Below are positions 44,370-53,193 of a DNA stretch of 64,000 nucleotides, one piece after another. The DNA lies in contig NZ_CP152389.1 in NCBI RefSeq assembly GCF_038806765.1, positions 2,976,001 to 3,040,000 on the forward strand, written 5' to 3'. The notes beneath the pieces are model-generated. The model was not told the origin of the DNA. It made no database searches and saw nothing but the letters and a program-made list of their open reading frames with translations. The translations under genes were made by a program, and so were the position numbers. The DNA comes from Mucilaginibacter sp. CSA2-8R (GTDB lineage: Bacteria > Bacteroidota > Bacteroidia > Sphingobacteriales > Sphingobacteriaceae). Numbering within the stretch: the stretch's first letter is position 1; each line of letters begins with the position of its first letter.

Positions 44370-45251
44370 ATGTACGATACGGCCGGACTACTGCAAACTA
44401 TAAAACATCATCCCAAACTGCCCTTACTCATCAATGAGAACTGCGCCATACCATTACCGCAGGAGGTGTTGAATAAACTGTTCAGCCCGCATAAGCTATC
44501 GTTTTATTACCTAATGTTTGTGTACCGGGGCCGTGCTAGTTTTGTGGCCGATTTGCAGAAAATTTCGCTAACCGACGGACAGCTTGTATTTGGCTTGCCC
44601 AACCAGGTTTTTGCCAACAAACGTTTTAATGCAGATGACTTGCATTACTCATTATCGTTTGACGAAGAGGCATTGAGTTTACTGCCCAACACCTACGCCT
44701 TTATGTTAAACCCTAAAGGCGGGCAATCGGTTACGTTTGACCTTAACGCACAAGAGCGGGTTAAGCATTTATTTAGTACACTGTTCAGGCTGGTGCATGC
44801 AGGCACCGAGCCTCAGCAACCGGAAGTAATTTTGGCATATTTGAATACGCTGCTTATCGAAATCAATTCGGCTTACTTAGCTCAGCACGAGATAAATGCT
44901 ACACAGCATGATAGCAGACTGAAAAAATATACTGCTTTTAAACTGGCTGTTGAAACACAACTTACCAAACAGCCGGAGGTGAATAATATTGCCGCACAAC
45001 TTTCGCTCAATACGCATACGTTATATGGCATTGTGAAAGAGTTTGCAGGAGTATCGCCCAAAGAGTGGATGACTAACCGGCTTATACTGGAGGCGCGGCG
45101 CCGGCTGCAGTATGCTACCCCATCGGTTAAAGAACTGGCCTACCAATTAGGCTTTAACGACCCGGCCTACTTTTCCAGGTTGTTTAAAAAAAATACAGGT
45201 AAGAGCGTGACCCATTACCAGGCAGACTTGCAGGATTTGTACCGCAATTAA
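44370..45251 (+). CDS. AraC-family transcriptional regulator
   Basis: 293 residues. N-terminal sensor (LMFVYRGRASFVADLQKISL), C-terminal HTH pair (VNNIAAQLSLNTHTLYGIVKEFAG and VKELAYQLGFNDPAYFSRLFKKNTG). It precedes an SDR gene in the same direction by 62 bp and is the likely regulator of it. The arrangement parallels the AraC-SDR pair at 14.9-16.7 kb. Confidence 0.92.
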   Translation: MYDTAGLLQTIKHHPKLPLLINENCAIPLPQEVLNKLFSPHKLSFYYLMFVYRGRASFVADLQKISLTDGQLVFGLPNQVFANKRFNADDLHYSLSFDEEALSLLPNTYAFMLNPKGGQSVTFDLNAQERVKHLFSTLFRLVHAGTEPQQPEVILAYLNTLLIEINSAYLAQHEINATQHDSRLKKYTAFKLAVETQLTKQPEVNNIAAQLSLNTHTLYGIVKEFAGVSPKEWMTNRLILEARRRLQYATPSVKELAYQLGFNDPAYFSRLFKKNTGKSVTHYQADLQDLYRN

Positions 45252-45286
45252 TACGATTTGTCCTCACTGCGTATTACAAGACCAGG

Positions 45287-45294
45287 TACCTTTG
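45287..45294 (+). promoter_or_regulatory. -7 promoter box before an SDR gene
   Basis: TACCTTTG fits the Bacteroidota -7 consensus TAnnTTTG and sits 19 bp before the SDR ATG. The nearest TTTG upstream (45257-45260) is 26 bp away, longer than usual, so the -33 part is weak. Confidence 0.35.
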
Positions 45295-45313
45295 TTTTAA
45301 ATTAAAACATCGC

Positions 45314-46051
45314 ATGAAAACAGCATTAGTAACCGGTGCCAACAAAGGTATTGGCTTTGAGGTGGCCAAAATACTGGCACAAAACGGATTTTACGTATAT
45401 ATAGGCGCCCGCAGTTTACAAAACGGACAAGCCGCAATTGCCAAATTAAACGCAGAGGGCATTACCACTGCCGAAGCTTTAACGCTTGACGTTACCAACC
45501 AGGCTTCGGTAGACGCTGCCGCCGCAACCTTAACCCAAAAAATTGACGCGTTAGATGTGCTGGTTAATAACGCCGGTATATCGGGTGGGTTTCCGCAATC
45601 GGCTTTGGATGCCACCTCCGAGCAATTTACCGAAGTGTTTGAAACCAATGTATTTGGTGTGGCGCGGGTTACGCAGGCCTTTATCGGGCTACTTCGCCAA
45701 TCGGCACAGCCTCGTATTGTTAACGTAACCTCGGCTATGGGTTCGCTCAGCCTGGCGGCCGACCCATCGAGCGGTACTTACAATTACAAGATGGCGGTAT
45801 ACCAGTCGAGCAAGGCAGCACTGAACATGTACACCGTTAACTTGGCTTACGATTTACGCAATACCCCGTTTAAAGTTAATGCCGTGTGCCCGGGCTGGAC
45901 ACAAACCGACTTTACCAACCAACAAGGTACCAGCACCCCCGCCCAGGCCGGCGCGCGCATTGCCAAATACGCGCTTGTGGGACCTGATGGCCCCACCGGC
46001 CAGTTCATCAGCGAAGAGTACTTTCCGGCACCGGCCACCTGCCCCTGGTAG
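45314..46051 (+). CDS. short-chain dehydrogenase/reductase (carbonyl reductase-like)
   Basis: 245 residues. TGANKGIGFEVAK (cofactor loop), NNAGISGG, and YNYKMAVYQSSKAALN with the YxxSK catalytic pair, the latter following a serine region VTSAMGSLS. TGANKGIG is typical for the carbonyl-reductase-like group of SDRs that prefer NADPH. Downstream of an AraC regulator. Substrate unknown. Confidence 0.9.
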   Translation: MKTALVTGANKGIGFEVAKILAQNGFYVYIGARSLQNGQAAIAKLNAEGITTAEALTLDVTNQASVDAAAATLTQKIDALDVLVNNAGISGGFPQSALDATSEQFTEVFETNVFGVARVTQAFIGLLRQSAQPRIVNVTSAMGSLSLAADPSSGTYNYKMAVYQSSKAALNMYTVNLAYDLRNTPFKVNAVCPGWTQTDFTNQQGTSTPAQAGARIAKYALVGPDGPTGQFISEEYFPAPATCPW

Positions 46052-46086
46052 TTGAAAAAATCTTTTTGTTGAATAACAATCATAAA

Positions 46087-46127
46087 CAAAAACGGCTTCT
46101 GCATAATTAATGCAGCAGCCGTTTTTG
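46087..46127. terminator. bidirectional terminator
   Basis: Hairpin CAAAAACGGCT..CTGCAT / ATGCAG..AGCCGTTTTTG with one internal mismatch, between the converging SDR (plus) and hydrolase (minus) genes. A- and T-runs on the outside suit both directions. Confidence 0.8.
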
Positions 46128-46144
46128 CAAATATATATAAACGA

Positions 46145-46918
46145 TTATTCGCCAACCACTTCCTGCAGCGTATCGGCCAACCACTGTGGGTCTTCAAGCT
46201 GGTACAGGTGCCCAATGCCCAACGTAGTTTTAAGCTGGGTATGCGGTGGCAGGTTGGGCAAGGTATCTTCTACCGTCATTTTAAACGTAACGGCAGCATC
46301 ATCGGTTGAGGTGATTACCGTGATGGGTAATGTCAGCTTTTTAGTGTCGTTGGCAATAGAATGATTCATGCCCTCCTCAATCCACCAGCGCCAGGCGTTG
46401 TTGTCCGTTAACGACTGTGTACCCACGGCCATGGCATACCGCTCGGTATCTAATGGCTTTACCGTCACTTTTTTTACTGTGATTGCAGCCTGCTCGGCAC
46501 TCGGGTGAATTAGCATCCGCTGCTTTTCGTCGTCGGGCATACGCTCAACAGACATAGGCGACGGCGCGAGCAAGATTAATTGACTGATTTTGCTCTTACC
46601 TCCCTGCTGCTCATTGACAGCCACCTGGGCGGCAATTTTACCGCCCATGGAGTGGCCTATTAAAACATAATCATCTATCTCTAAATCCTCAACAACTTGC
46701 TGCACATACGCGGCAAAACCGGCAATCGAGGGCTGCTCGAGTGCGGGGGCACCGCCAAAACCGGGCAGGTTGATGCATACACATTTATAACGGTCGGCAA
46801 GGCTATCCAACATCCACTGCCAACTGGTAGCGGCTCCGCCAAAATAATGCAGAAACACCAGTACCTGCTCGCCTGCCCCTCTCACTATAGCCTTACCGGC
46901 CGAAAATGTGTTATTCAT
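46145..46918 (-). CDS. alpha/beta hydrolase
   Basis: 257 residues from ATG 46918. Oxyanion region VFLHYFGGAATSW, nucleophile elbow IGHSMGGKIA, later aspartate in TSTDDAAVTF and histidine in LGIGHLYQLEDP complete the triad. No signal peptide. It starts 11 bp after the stop of an SDR gene on the same strand, forming a two-gene operon. Substrate unknown; related to small-molecule esterases and C-C hydrolases. Confidence 0.88.
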   Translation of the reverse strand: MNNTFSAGKAIVRGAGEQVLVFLHYFGGAATSWQWMLDSLADRYKCVCINLPGFGGAPALEQPSIAGFAAYVQQVVEDLEIDDYVLIGHSMGGKIAAQVAVNEQQGGKSKISQLILLAPSPMSVERMPDDEKQRMLIHPSAEQAAITVKKVTVKPLDTERYAMAVGTQSLTDNNAWRWWIEEGMNHSIANDTKKLTLPITVITSTDDAAVTFKMTVEDTLPNLPPHTQLKTTLGIGHLYQLEDPQWLADTLQEVVGE

Positions 46919-46929
46919 CACCCACTAAA

Positions 46930-47739
46930 TTAAAATGCCGACTCTACTGCGCCACCGTCTACACGGTAGTTGCTGCCATTTACGTAACTGGCTTGTTCAG
47001 ATACTAAGAAAGCAATTACTGCAGCTACTTCTTCAGGTTTACCACGACGACCTACGGCTAAATGCGGACGATCATTTTTCAGGAAAAACTGAATAGCTTC
47101 TTCTTTATCGGTACCACGCTCTTTGGCCAAATCTTCCATCATGGCATCGGTCATCGGTGTTTCGATGTAGGCCGGTGACACACAGTTAATCAGCAGGTTA
47201 GCGTTTGAGTAAGCTCTCGATAAGCATTTCGATAAATTGATTACTCCGGCTTTACAAGCATTATACGGGCTTTCTTCTTCGTATGGCTGGTATGCATTTT
47301 CGGAAGCGATAAGCACCACGCGGCCCCAACCCGATTTTTGCAGCTGCGGAATAAACGCACGGCAAATGCGCACGGCGCCCAGCAAATCGGTGTTGATGGT
47401 GTTTTGCCAGTCCTCGTCGGTCAGGGTTAAAAAGTCGCCGGCAGCACCGCGAGCACCTGCACAGTTGATGAGGATGTTGGCTGCGCCAAACTCACTCTCC
47501 ACTTTGGCGGCCAGTTGCAACACGCTGTCGTTTTGGTCGATGTTGGCCTTGGCAGCTACCACTTTTACCTGCGGATAGGCGTCCCTAATTTTTTGCGCAG
47601 CTTCTTCCAGACTATCAGCGTCAACGTCTGATAATACAATATGAGCGCCTTCGGCAGCTAACAGCATAGCTGTTGCTAAGCCCAGTCCCGAATCGCCGCC
47701 GGTTATTACGGCTACTTTTCCTTCAATGTTCAAATTCAT
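46930..47739 (-). CDS. short-chain dehydrogenase/reductase (3-oxoacyl-ACP reductase-like)
   Basis: 269 residues. TGGDSGLGLATAM cofactor motif, NCAGARGA, catalytic SPYNACKAGVINL (Tyr and Lys, with serine in IASENAYQP) and C-terminal YVNGSNYRVDGGAVES. Classical SDR. Operon with the alpha/beta hydrolase immediately downstream. The physiological reaction cannot be inferred from sequence. Confidence 0.9.
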   Translation of the reverse strand: MNLNIEGKVAVITGGDSGLGLATAMLLAAEGAHIVLSDVDADSLEEAAQKIRDAYPQVKVVAAKANIDQNDSVLQLAAKVESEFGAANILINCAGARGAAGDFLTLTDEDWQNTINTDLLGAVRICRAFIPQLQKSGWGRVVLIASENAYQPYEEESPYNACKAGVINLSKCLSRAYSNANLLINCVSPAYIETPMTDAMMEDLAKERGTDKEEAIQFFLKNDRPHLAVGRRGKPEEVAAVIAFLVSEQASYVNGSNYRVDGGAVESAF

Positions 47740-48092
47740 AACTGTTTCTCGTATCGGTTAAAATGTTAAGGAAAAGCAGCCGCTCAGGTTAATGTAAGAT
47801 TGTGCCGCAATCCCGGTGAAATCAACCATAAAAGTATGCTGATGTTTTATTACGGCCGGAAATAGTACAATTATGTTTAAACAAAAAAGGAATACACCAC
47901 GCAATTACAGCTAAATCTTTATTTACCTGTAAGAAAGTTAGTTGCTGAAGGAGGTGTGTTGCCTGATGTTTGCTTCGTACTTGTTGCCTAATAATTTTTG
48001 CGGGATGAGTATTGCCTTAAATACATATCATTTAAAAACTAAGCGAATGATTATTGCCCGATTGTGGCTAAGGCTTGTTAATTTTACACCCT
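47740..48092. other. intergenic region upstream of trmD
   Basis: 353 bp between divergent genes. I see no RNA motif or convincing gene. A GGAGG sequence at 47949-47953 precedes a 45-codon frame (ATG 47964) that runs into the trmD start in another frame; it looks fortuitous. Confidence 0.4.
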
Positions 48093-48767
48093 ATGCGTTT
48101 TGATATTATTACCGTACTGCCGGGCCTGCTCGAAAGCCCTTTTGCCCATTCTATTTTACAGCGGGCACAAAAAAAGGGAATAGCCGAAATTCATGTGCAC
48201 AACCTGCGCGACTATTCGGCTAATAAGCATAAAAACGTAGATGATTACCCCTATGGCGGCGGCAGCGGTATGGTAATGATGATTGAGCCCTTCGCGGCTT
48301 GCATTGATAAACTTAAAGCCGAACGCCACTACGACGAAATTATTTTTATGACCCCCGATGGCGTAACGTTAAACCAGGGCATTGCCAACCAGCTGTCTAC
48401 CCTGCAAAATGTGATTATTTTGTGCGGCCATTATAAAGGCATCGATCAGCGGATACGCGATTTATTTGTAACGCGCGAACTTTCTATAGGCGACTATGTA
48501 CTTTCGGGTGGCGAACTGCCGGCCGCTATTGTGGTTGATGCCGTTGTGAGGCTGATTCCGGGTGTACTGTCTGACGAAACCTCGGCTCTGTCTGATTCCT
48601 TTCAGGGTGATTTGCTGGATGCCCCGCTTTATACCCGCCCGGCCGACTGGAACGGCCACCGCGTACCCGACATTTTACTGAGCGGCAACACCCCCGAAAT
48701 TGAAAAGTGGCGCTTTGACCAGGCTATGGAACGCACAAAACAGCGCCGGCCCGATTTGTTAGAATAA
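48093..48767 (+). CDS. trmD: tRNA (guanine-37-N1)-methyltransferase
   Basis: 224 residues from ATG 48093 ([17 protein letters not shown]). The trefoil-knot SPOUT fold is marked by [25 protein letters not shown] and [25 protein letters not shown], the SAM-binding knot. TrmD methylates G37 of tRNAs reading CNN codons to prevent frameshifting and is essential in many bacteria. It stands alone here, without the rpsP-rimM-rplS neighbours seen in Proteobacteria, as is common in Bacteroidota. Confidence 0.96.
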   Translation: MRFDIITVLPGLLESPFAHSILQRAQKKGIAEIHVHNLRDYSANKHKNVDDYPYGGGSGMVMMIEPFAACIDKLKAERHYDEIIFMTPDGVTLNQGIANQLSTLQNVIILCGHYKGIDQRIRDLFVTRELSIGDYVLSGGELPAAIVVDAVVRLIPGVLSDETSALSDSFQGDLLDAPLYTRPADWNGHRVPDILLSGNTPEIEKWRFDQAMERTKQRRPDLLE

Positions 48768-48867
48768 CACCGTAAGCGCGACTTCAAGCCCCACCCCGGC
48801 GCTCCCGTTAACTGAAGGGAGATATGATTCAATTAGTTGTAATTTACCAGGATCTTAACCGGGCGGT

Positions 48868-49764
48868 TTAATTCATCGTTCGATAATTGTTGGGTGTAAA
48901 ACCTGTTTTTTGTTTGAATAAACGGGTAAAATGCTGCGGGTATTTAAAACCTAGTTCATAGGCAATTTCGCTCACCGATTTATACTTGTCAAACACCCGT
49001 TCTTTGGCCATATCTATAACTTTTAATTGGATGTATTCCTGAGCAGACCGGCCGGTTTCGCGCTTAATAACGTCGCCAAAATAATTGGGCGACAGATGCA
49101 GTGCTTCGGCGCAATAAGCTACCGATGGCAAACCTTCTAACTGTGGCTTGTCAGACGCAAAATAACTTTGCAGCAGTTGTTCAAATTTTTCCAGTATGCC
49201 TTTGTTGGCATCGTCGCGTGTAAAAAACTGGCGGTCGTAAAAACGGGTGCAGTAATTAAGTAACAACTCAATATTAGACGTAATGAGTGTTTTACTGTGC
49301 TTATCAATGCTCTGGTCAATTTCGTCTTCTATCTTATCAAAGCAACCCAGCACTATACCCTTCTCTTTGTCTGACAGGTGCAGTGCTTCGTTTGCATCAT
49401 ACGAAAAAAATGAATACTCCTGCATATGCCTGCCTAATGACGTGCCTTTTATCAAATCGGGATGAAAGATGAGTACGCGCCCTTGAGGGAGAGACCGCTC
49501 TGCGCCGGGATGCACACCTACTACCTGTCCGGGTGCTAAAAAAAACAAACTTCCGTTTTGGTGATCGTAGTGGCTTCTGCCGTAACGCAACTGCCCCAAG
49601 TGCAATTCTTTTAAACTGATAACATATAAACCAAAATTTATCGAATGGGCAGTTATCACCTGTGCATCGGCGAGATCAATCACCGTAATTAAAGGGTGTT
49701 TGGTGGGACAGCCCCGCAGCGAATTGTAGTGGGCAACGCTGTCAATTTTTAGAATTTCTTCCAT
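48868..49764 (-). CDS. AraC-family transcriptional regulator
   Basis: 298 residues. Cupin part with PLITVIDLADAQ and GSLFFLAPGQVVGVHPG, C-terminal HTH (YCAEALHLSPNYFGDVIKRETG and VSEIAYELGFKYPQHFTRLFKQKTGFTP). It diverges from the aldo/keto reductase gene at 49914 with a 149-bp gap that contains a TAnnTTTG promoter, so it likely controls that gene. Confidence 0.93.
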   Translation of the reverse strand: MEEILKIDSVAHYNSLRGCPTKHPLITVIDLADAQVITAHSINFGLYVISLKELHLGQLRYGRSHYDHQNGSLFFLAPGQVVGVHPGAERSLPQGRVLIFHPDLIKGTSLGRHMQEYSFFSYDANEALHLSDKEKGIVLGCFDKIEDEIDQSIDKHSKTLITSNIELLLNYCTRFYDRQFFTRDDANKGILEKFEQLLQSYFASDKPQLEGLPSVAYCAEALHLSPNYFGDVIKRETGRSAQEYIQLKVIDMAKERVFDKYKSVSEIAYELGFKYPQHFTRLFKQKTGFTPNNYRTMN

Positions 49765-49869
49765 TATTTGTTGTTTACCATATAAACATAGGCAATCTCC
49801 CCCGCATCAGTATCTCTGCTTTGGGCAATCAGTAATTTTGGTAGCAAAACCAGTAATCTATATAATCAG

Positions 49870-49895
49870 TTGGCCAATTTGCCACCCTAATTTTG
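49870..49895 (+). promoter_or_regulatory. promoter of the aldo/keto reductase gene
   Basis: TTG at 49870-49872 and TAATTTTG (TAnnTTTG) at 49888-49895, spacer 15 bp, slightly short. A start near 49902 gives a short leader to the ATG at 49914. Confidence 0.45.
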
Positions 49896-49901
49896 CAGTA
49901 A

Positions 49902-50897
<996 letters not shown>

Positions 50898-50975
50898 CAC
50901 ATTTTACGGCGACCAACATTTTAAAGGCTTGACACCGTCTTGCTGAAACGACAAAAATAACCATTTAACATGGCG

Positions 50976-51014
50976 ACGCTGTTATTGCGGGCACTGAGCC
51001 TGTAATAACAGCGT
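50976..51014 (+). terminator. terminator after the aldo/keto reductase
   Basis: 17-bp stem ACGCTGTTATTGCGGGC / GCCTGTAATAACAGCGT (two wobble positions) with a 5-nt loop, 79 bp past the stop. It marks the boundary between host genes and the phage lysis cassette. Confidence 0.65.
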
Positions 51015-51133
51015 TAAATATTTTCGGTAATTTACCCAGATCTTTTCCAAACGTCCGCGGTAGAAAATTTAATTCATGTATAGTTTGAACCGACCATCCA
51101 AGTCCCTCCCCTTTGCAGAGGGTTAGGGAGAGG

Positions 51134-51607
51134 TTACCTTGTCCAAACCTTTACAAACAGCACCGCTAAGAAAAGCACCATCAACCCCAAACCAATGGCC
51201 AACCACAGCAGGCCGCGACTTTTGGCCGTCAGTGCTTCTTTACGCTGCTCGGTGGCGGCCTGGGTTTGAGCCAGCACTAACACTTGCATGCGCAGGCTAT
51301 CTTCAACCGCAGTGCGGGTGTGGTACAGGGTATCTACCCGGAGTTTGGTTTGCTGCAGGTAGCGGGTAAAAATGACAGTATCTTTAGTTGATGGCGGGCA
51401 ATTGACCGCCAGTTGCAGGGTATCGGTTTGCAGCAGTGTATCCTGACCGGGTTTGAGCTCCTGTTTAATGGGGAAAGCCTGCTCGCAGAGGCCGGCAAGC
51501 TGCAGCGGATATTGCTGGTAAAAGCGCTCGGCGCGCTGTTGTTGTTTACGATAGCCGGCGCAACCGGTTAAGGTTAGCGCCAGCAGCAGGATAAGGTATG
51601 TCTTCAT
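51134..51607 (-). CDS. phage lysis lipoprotein, candidate unimolecular spanin
   Basis: 157 residues. Lipoprotein signal at the N-terminus (LILLLALTLTGC, lipobox LTGC), a periplasmic middle (about 20-128) rich in glutamine and charged residues with helical character, and a single hydrophobic helix near the C-terminus (LLWLAIGLGLMVLFLAVLFV) with a short basic tail. An outer-membrane lipid anchor plus a C-terminal inner-membrane helix is the layout of u-spanins (T1 gp11 type), which fuse the two membranes at lysis. Last gene of a four-gene lysis cassette, overlapping the previous gene by four bases. Confidence 0.65.
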   Translation of the reverse strand: MKTYLILLLALTLTGCAGYRKQQQRAERFYQQYPLQLAGLCEQAFPIKQELKPGQDTLLQTDTLQLAVNCPPSTKDTVIFTRYLQQTKLRVDTLYHTRTAVEDSLRMQVLVLAQTQAATEQRKEALTAKSRGLLWLAIGLGLMVLFLAVLFVKVWTR

Positions 51608-51918
51608 GATTTGGCAAATAGTTTGAGCACGGCGTTCCAGTGCTCGATGATGAACATGATGGCCGTACCGGCACCGCCGGCCACGGCCATATAAATGCGC
51701 TGTTTAAACATCAGGCTGCGCTGCTCTTCGGCAAAAGCTTCGAGGCGTTCCAGGCGGGCCTTGTACGAACTGTCGGACCCATACTCGTTGCCCAGTATAG
51801 CCTCATTCATCCTATTGAGCGTAGTGGTGATGGTAAGCAGCTGGCGGCTTACCTCAGCCTTAAAATCAGATATGTTTTCTTTCAGCTTTTCCAATTCGGT
51901 TTGTTCTTGTCCGCTCAT
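51604..51918 (-). CDS. phage lysis-cassette coiled-coil membrane protein (XhlA-like)
   Basis: 104 residues. Predicted coiled coil over 5-70 (ELEKLKENISDFKAEVSRQ, ARLERLEAFAEEQRS) then one membrane helix (IYMAVAGGAGTAIMFIIEHW). This build matches haemolysin XhlA-like proteins found beside holins. Overlaps endolysin and spanin genes by four bases each. Could be a second holin or a lysis regulator. Confidence 0.65.
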   Translation of the reverse strand: MSGQEQTELEKLKENISDFKAEVSRQLLTITTTLNRMNEAILGNEYGSDSSYKARLERLEAFAEEQRSLMFKQRIYMAVAGGAGTAIMFIIEHWNAVLKLFAKS

Positions 51919-52481
51919 AACTCGGTAAGGGCGCGGTGAAATATGCGGGCGTAACCGGCTACCTTTTCGGCACAGTCGGTTCCGTTTACAATTTTGCGGG
52001 CCTGCTCCCAGTCTTCGCGGTCGTCGTTAAAATAGGTATCGAGCTTAACGCCGGTAAACATGCCGCGCGTCATGCCGGTAACGATGATGCGGCACGATAT
52101 ATCCATTTGCAGGGCCAGCTCCGGGTGGTTTAATAAATCCAGCCCCAGGATGCGACCCATGTACTCGTAGTTTTCGTACCAGGTAAGCTGCACCAGTCCG
52201 CGGCCGTAAAACAGCTTATCCGGAAAGGCATAGGGCTTGCGGTTGCGTTTAACCATGCGGCCGTAATCAAACCCTTTGCCTTTGCCATACTCCTCAACGG
52301 GCTGCATGATTTTGGCCGTTTCGTGATAGGCGGTGGCCAGGATGTAAGCCCGGTGGCGCGGGTCGGTTAGGTGGTCGGTGGCGTTAAGCAGGGCCTCTAT
52401 ACCGTCTACCTGCGTTTGCTTTACTTTTTTAATACCAAAAAGCGGCTTACGGATAGCCTCATAAAATAACTTCCGGTTCAT
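51915..52481 (-). CDS. phage endolysin, GH19 chitinase/lysozyme-like
   Basis: 188 residues without a signal peptide. ILATAYHETAKIMQPVEEYG holds the catalytic glutamate of GH19-like lysozymes and FYGRGLVQLTWYENYEYMG the conserved substrate-binding motif; the helical fold continues to the end. It cleaves the peptidoglycan glycan strand after holin-mediated release. Overlaps the holin gene upstream and the XhlA-like gene downstream by four bases. Confidence 0.88.
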   Translation of the reverse strand: MNRKLFYEAIRKPLFGIKKVKQTQVDGIEALLNATDHLTDPRHRAYILATAYHETAKIMQPVEEYGKGKGFDYGRMVKRNRKPYAFPDKLFYGRGLVQLTWYENYEYMGRILGLDLLNHPELALQMDISCRIIVTGMTRGMFTGVKLDTYFNDDREDWEQARKIVNGTDCAEKVAGYARIFHRALTEL

Positions 52482-52705
52482 GGCTGCTCAGGGTTATAGG
52501 ATGTAACCGCAAACTGGCTTACGGCAGCCATTACGCCGCCAACCGTAGCAACGTAACCCAAAACAGGTACGATTACGGCAGGCAAACCTGGCACGGCCAC
52601 CAGGGCGGCCGACAGCGTAACCAGCGACGCACCCAACCATTGTACTTTTTTAAAAAAACGGGGCGTATCGCTCTTAAGCCTGGCCCATAGTCCCATCTTG
52701 TCCAT
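52478..52705 (-). CDS. phage holin-like protein
   Basis: 75 residues from ATG 52705. A charged N-terminus (MDKMGLWARLKSDTPRFFKK) is followed by two hydrophobic helices (LGASLVTLSAALVAVPGLP and VIVPVLGYVATVGGVMAAVS). Size, topology and position directly before the endolysin, with a four-base overlap, indicate a holin. A hairpin terminator lies just upstream, so the lysis cassette may have a separate or antiterminated transcript. Confidence 0.7.
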   Translation of the reverse strand: MDKMGLWARLKSDTPRFFKKVQWLGASLVTLSAALVAVPGLPAVIVPVLGYVATVGGVMAAVSQFAVTSYNPEQP

Positions 52706-52733
52706 TCTACACAATTATTAAAGGAAGGTGAAA

Positions 52734-52783
52734 AAGAGGGGCCTAACGAAGCTCACAAATCACGCACACCAGCGGCCCCTCTT
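52734..52783. terminator. terminator-like hairpin upstream of the lysis cassette
   Basis: Perfect 10-bp arms AAGAGGGGCC / GGCCCCTCTT around a 30-nt loop, followed by a T-run on the minus strand. It could stop transcription arriving from the tail genes or act in antitermination of the lysis genes. Confidence 0.5.
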
Positions 52784-52809
52784 GGAATAAGACTAAGATA
52801 CCAGTTTGT

Positions 52810-52950
52810 TTAGTAAATAACAAATATTTAGTACTTTATTTACTAATTTATTTAGCATAAAGTAATATTGAGTTTGGGTTAGTGATACTTTAAAGATAAT
52901 TTAAGGACTTATGAATTTAAATCAGTATGTAAGCGAATTATGTTCGCTTA
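52810..52950. promoter_or_regulatory. AT-rich region with two dyads
   Basis: In the 488-bp gap before the first acyltransferase: 11-bp arms TTAGTAAATAA (52810-52820) and TTATTTACTAA (52836-52846), and 8-bp arms TAAGCGAA / TTCGCTTA (52930-52950). These look like operator sites for a regulator not encoded in this window. No gene found in 52784-53193. Confidence 0.35.
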
Positions 52951-53193
52951 AGCGGAGGTAGTCAGACTAATGATGATCACTGCACTTGTGATGACAATAT
53001 TTTGGGAGCGCCCATCTTGACGTTTAATTGTAAAATTTTAAATAAGGAACAAATTGGCTAAGAATAATTGGCGACAGTCGTCCTGCATTTAATAATTTAT
53101 AATAATACTTAGAACTGTTGGGTGATTTTAATTAGGTTTTATAATATATCAATATATTTGCTAAGTTCAATTTCAATCTACCGTTATTCTACA

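Noticed and set aside
47964..48101. 45-codon frame with a GGAGG motif upstream, ending inside trmD in another frame
   Set aside because: Strong SD sequences are not typical for this phylum, the spacing is long, the peptide has no recognisable pattern and it overlaps the trmD start.
50898..51133. Possible attachment site at the host-phage boundary
   Set aside because: No tRNA 3-prime end, integrase or matching direct repeat could be identified in the window; only a terminator and a short GGGAGAGG-type hairpin are seen.
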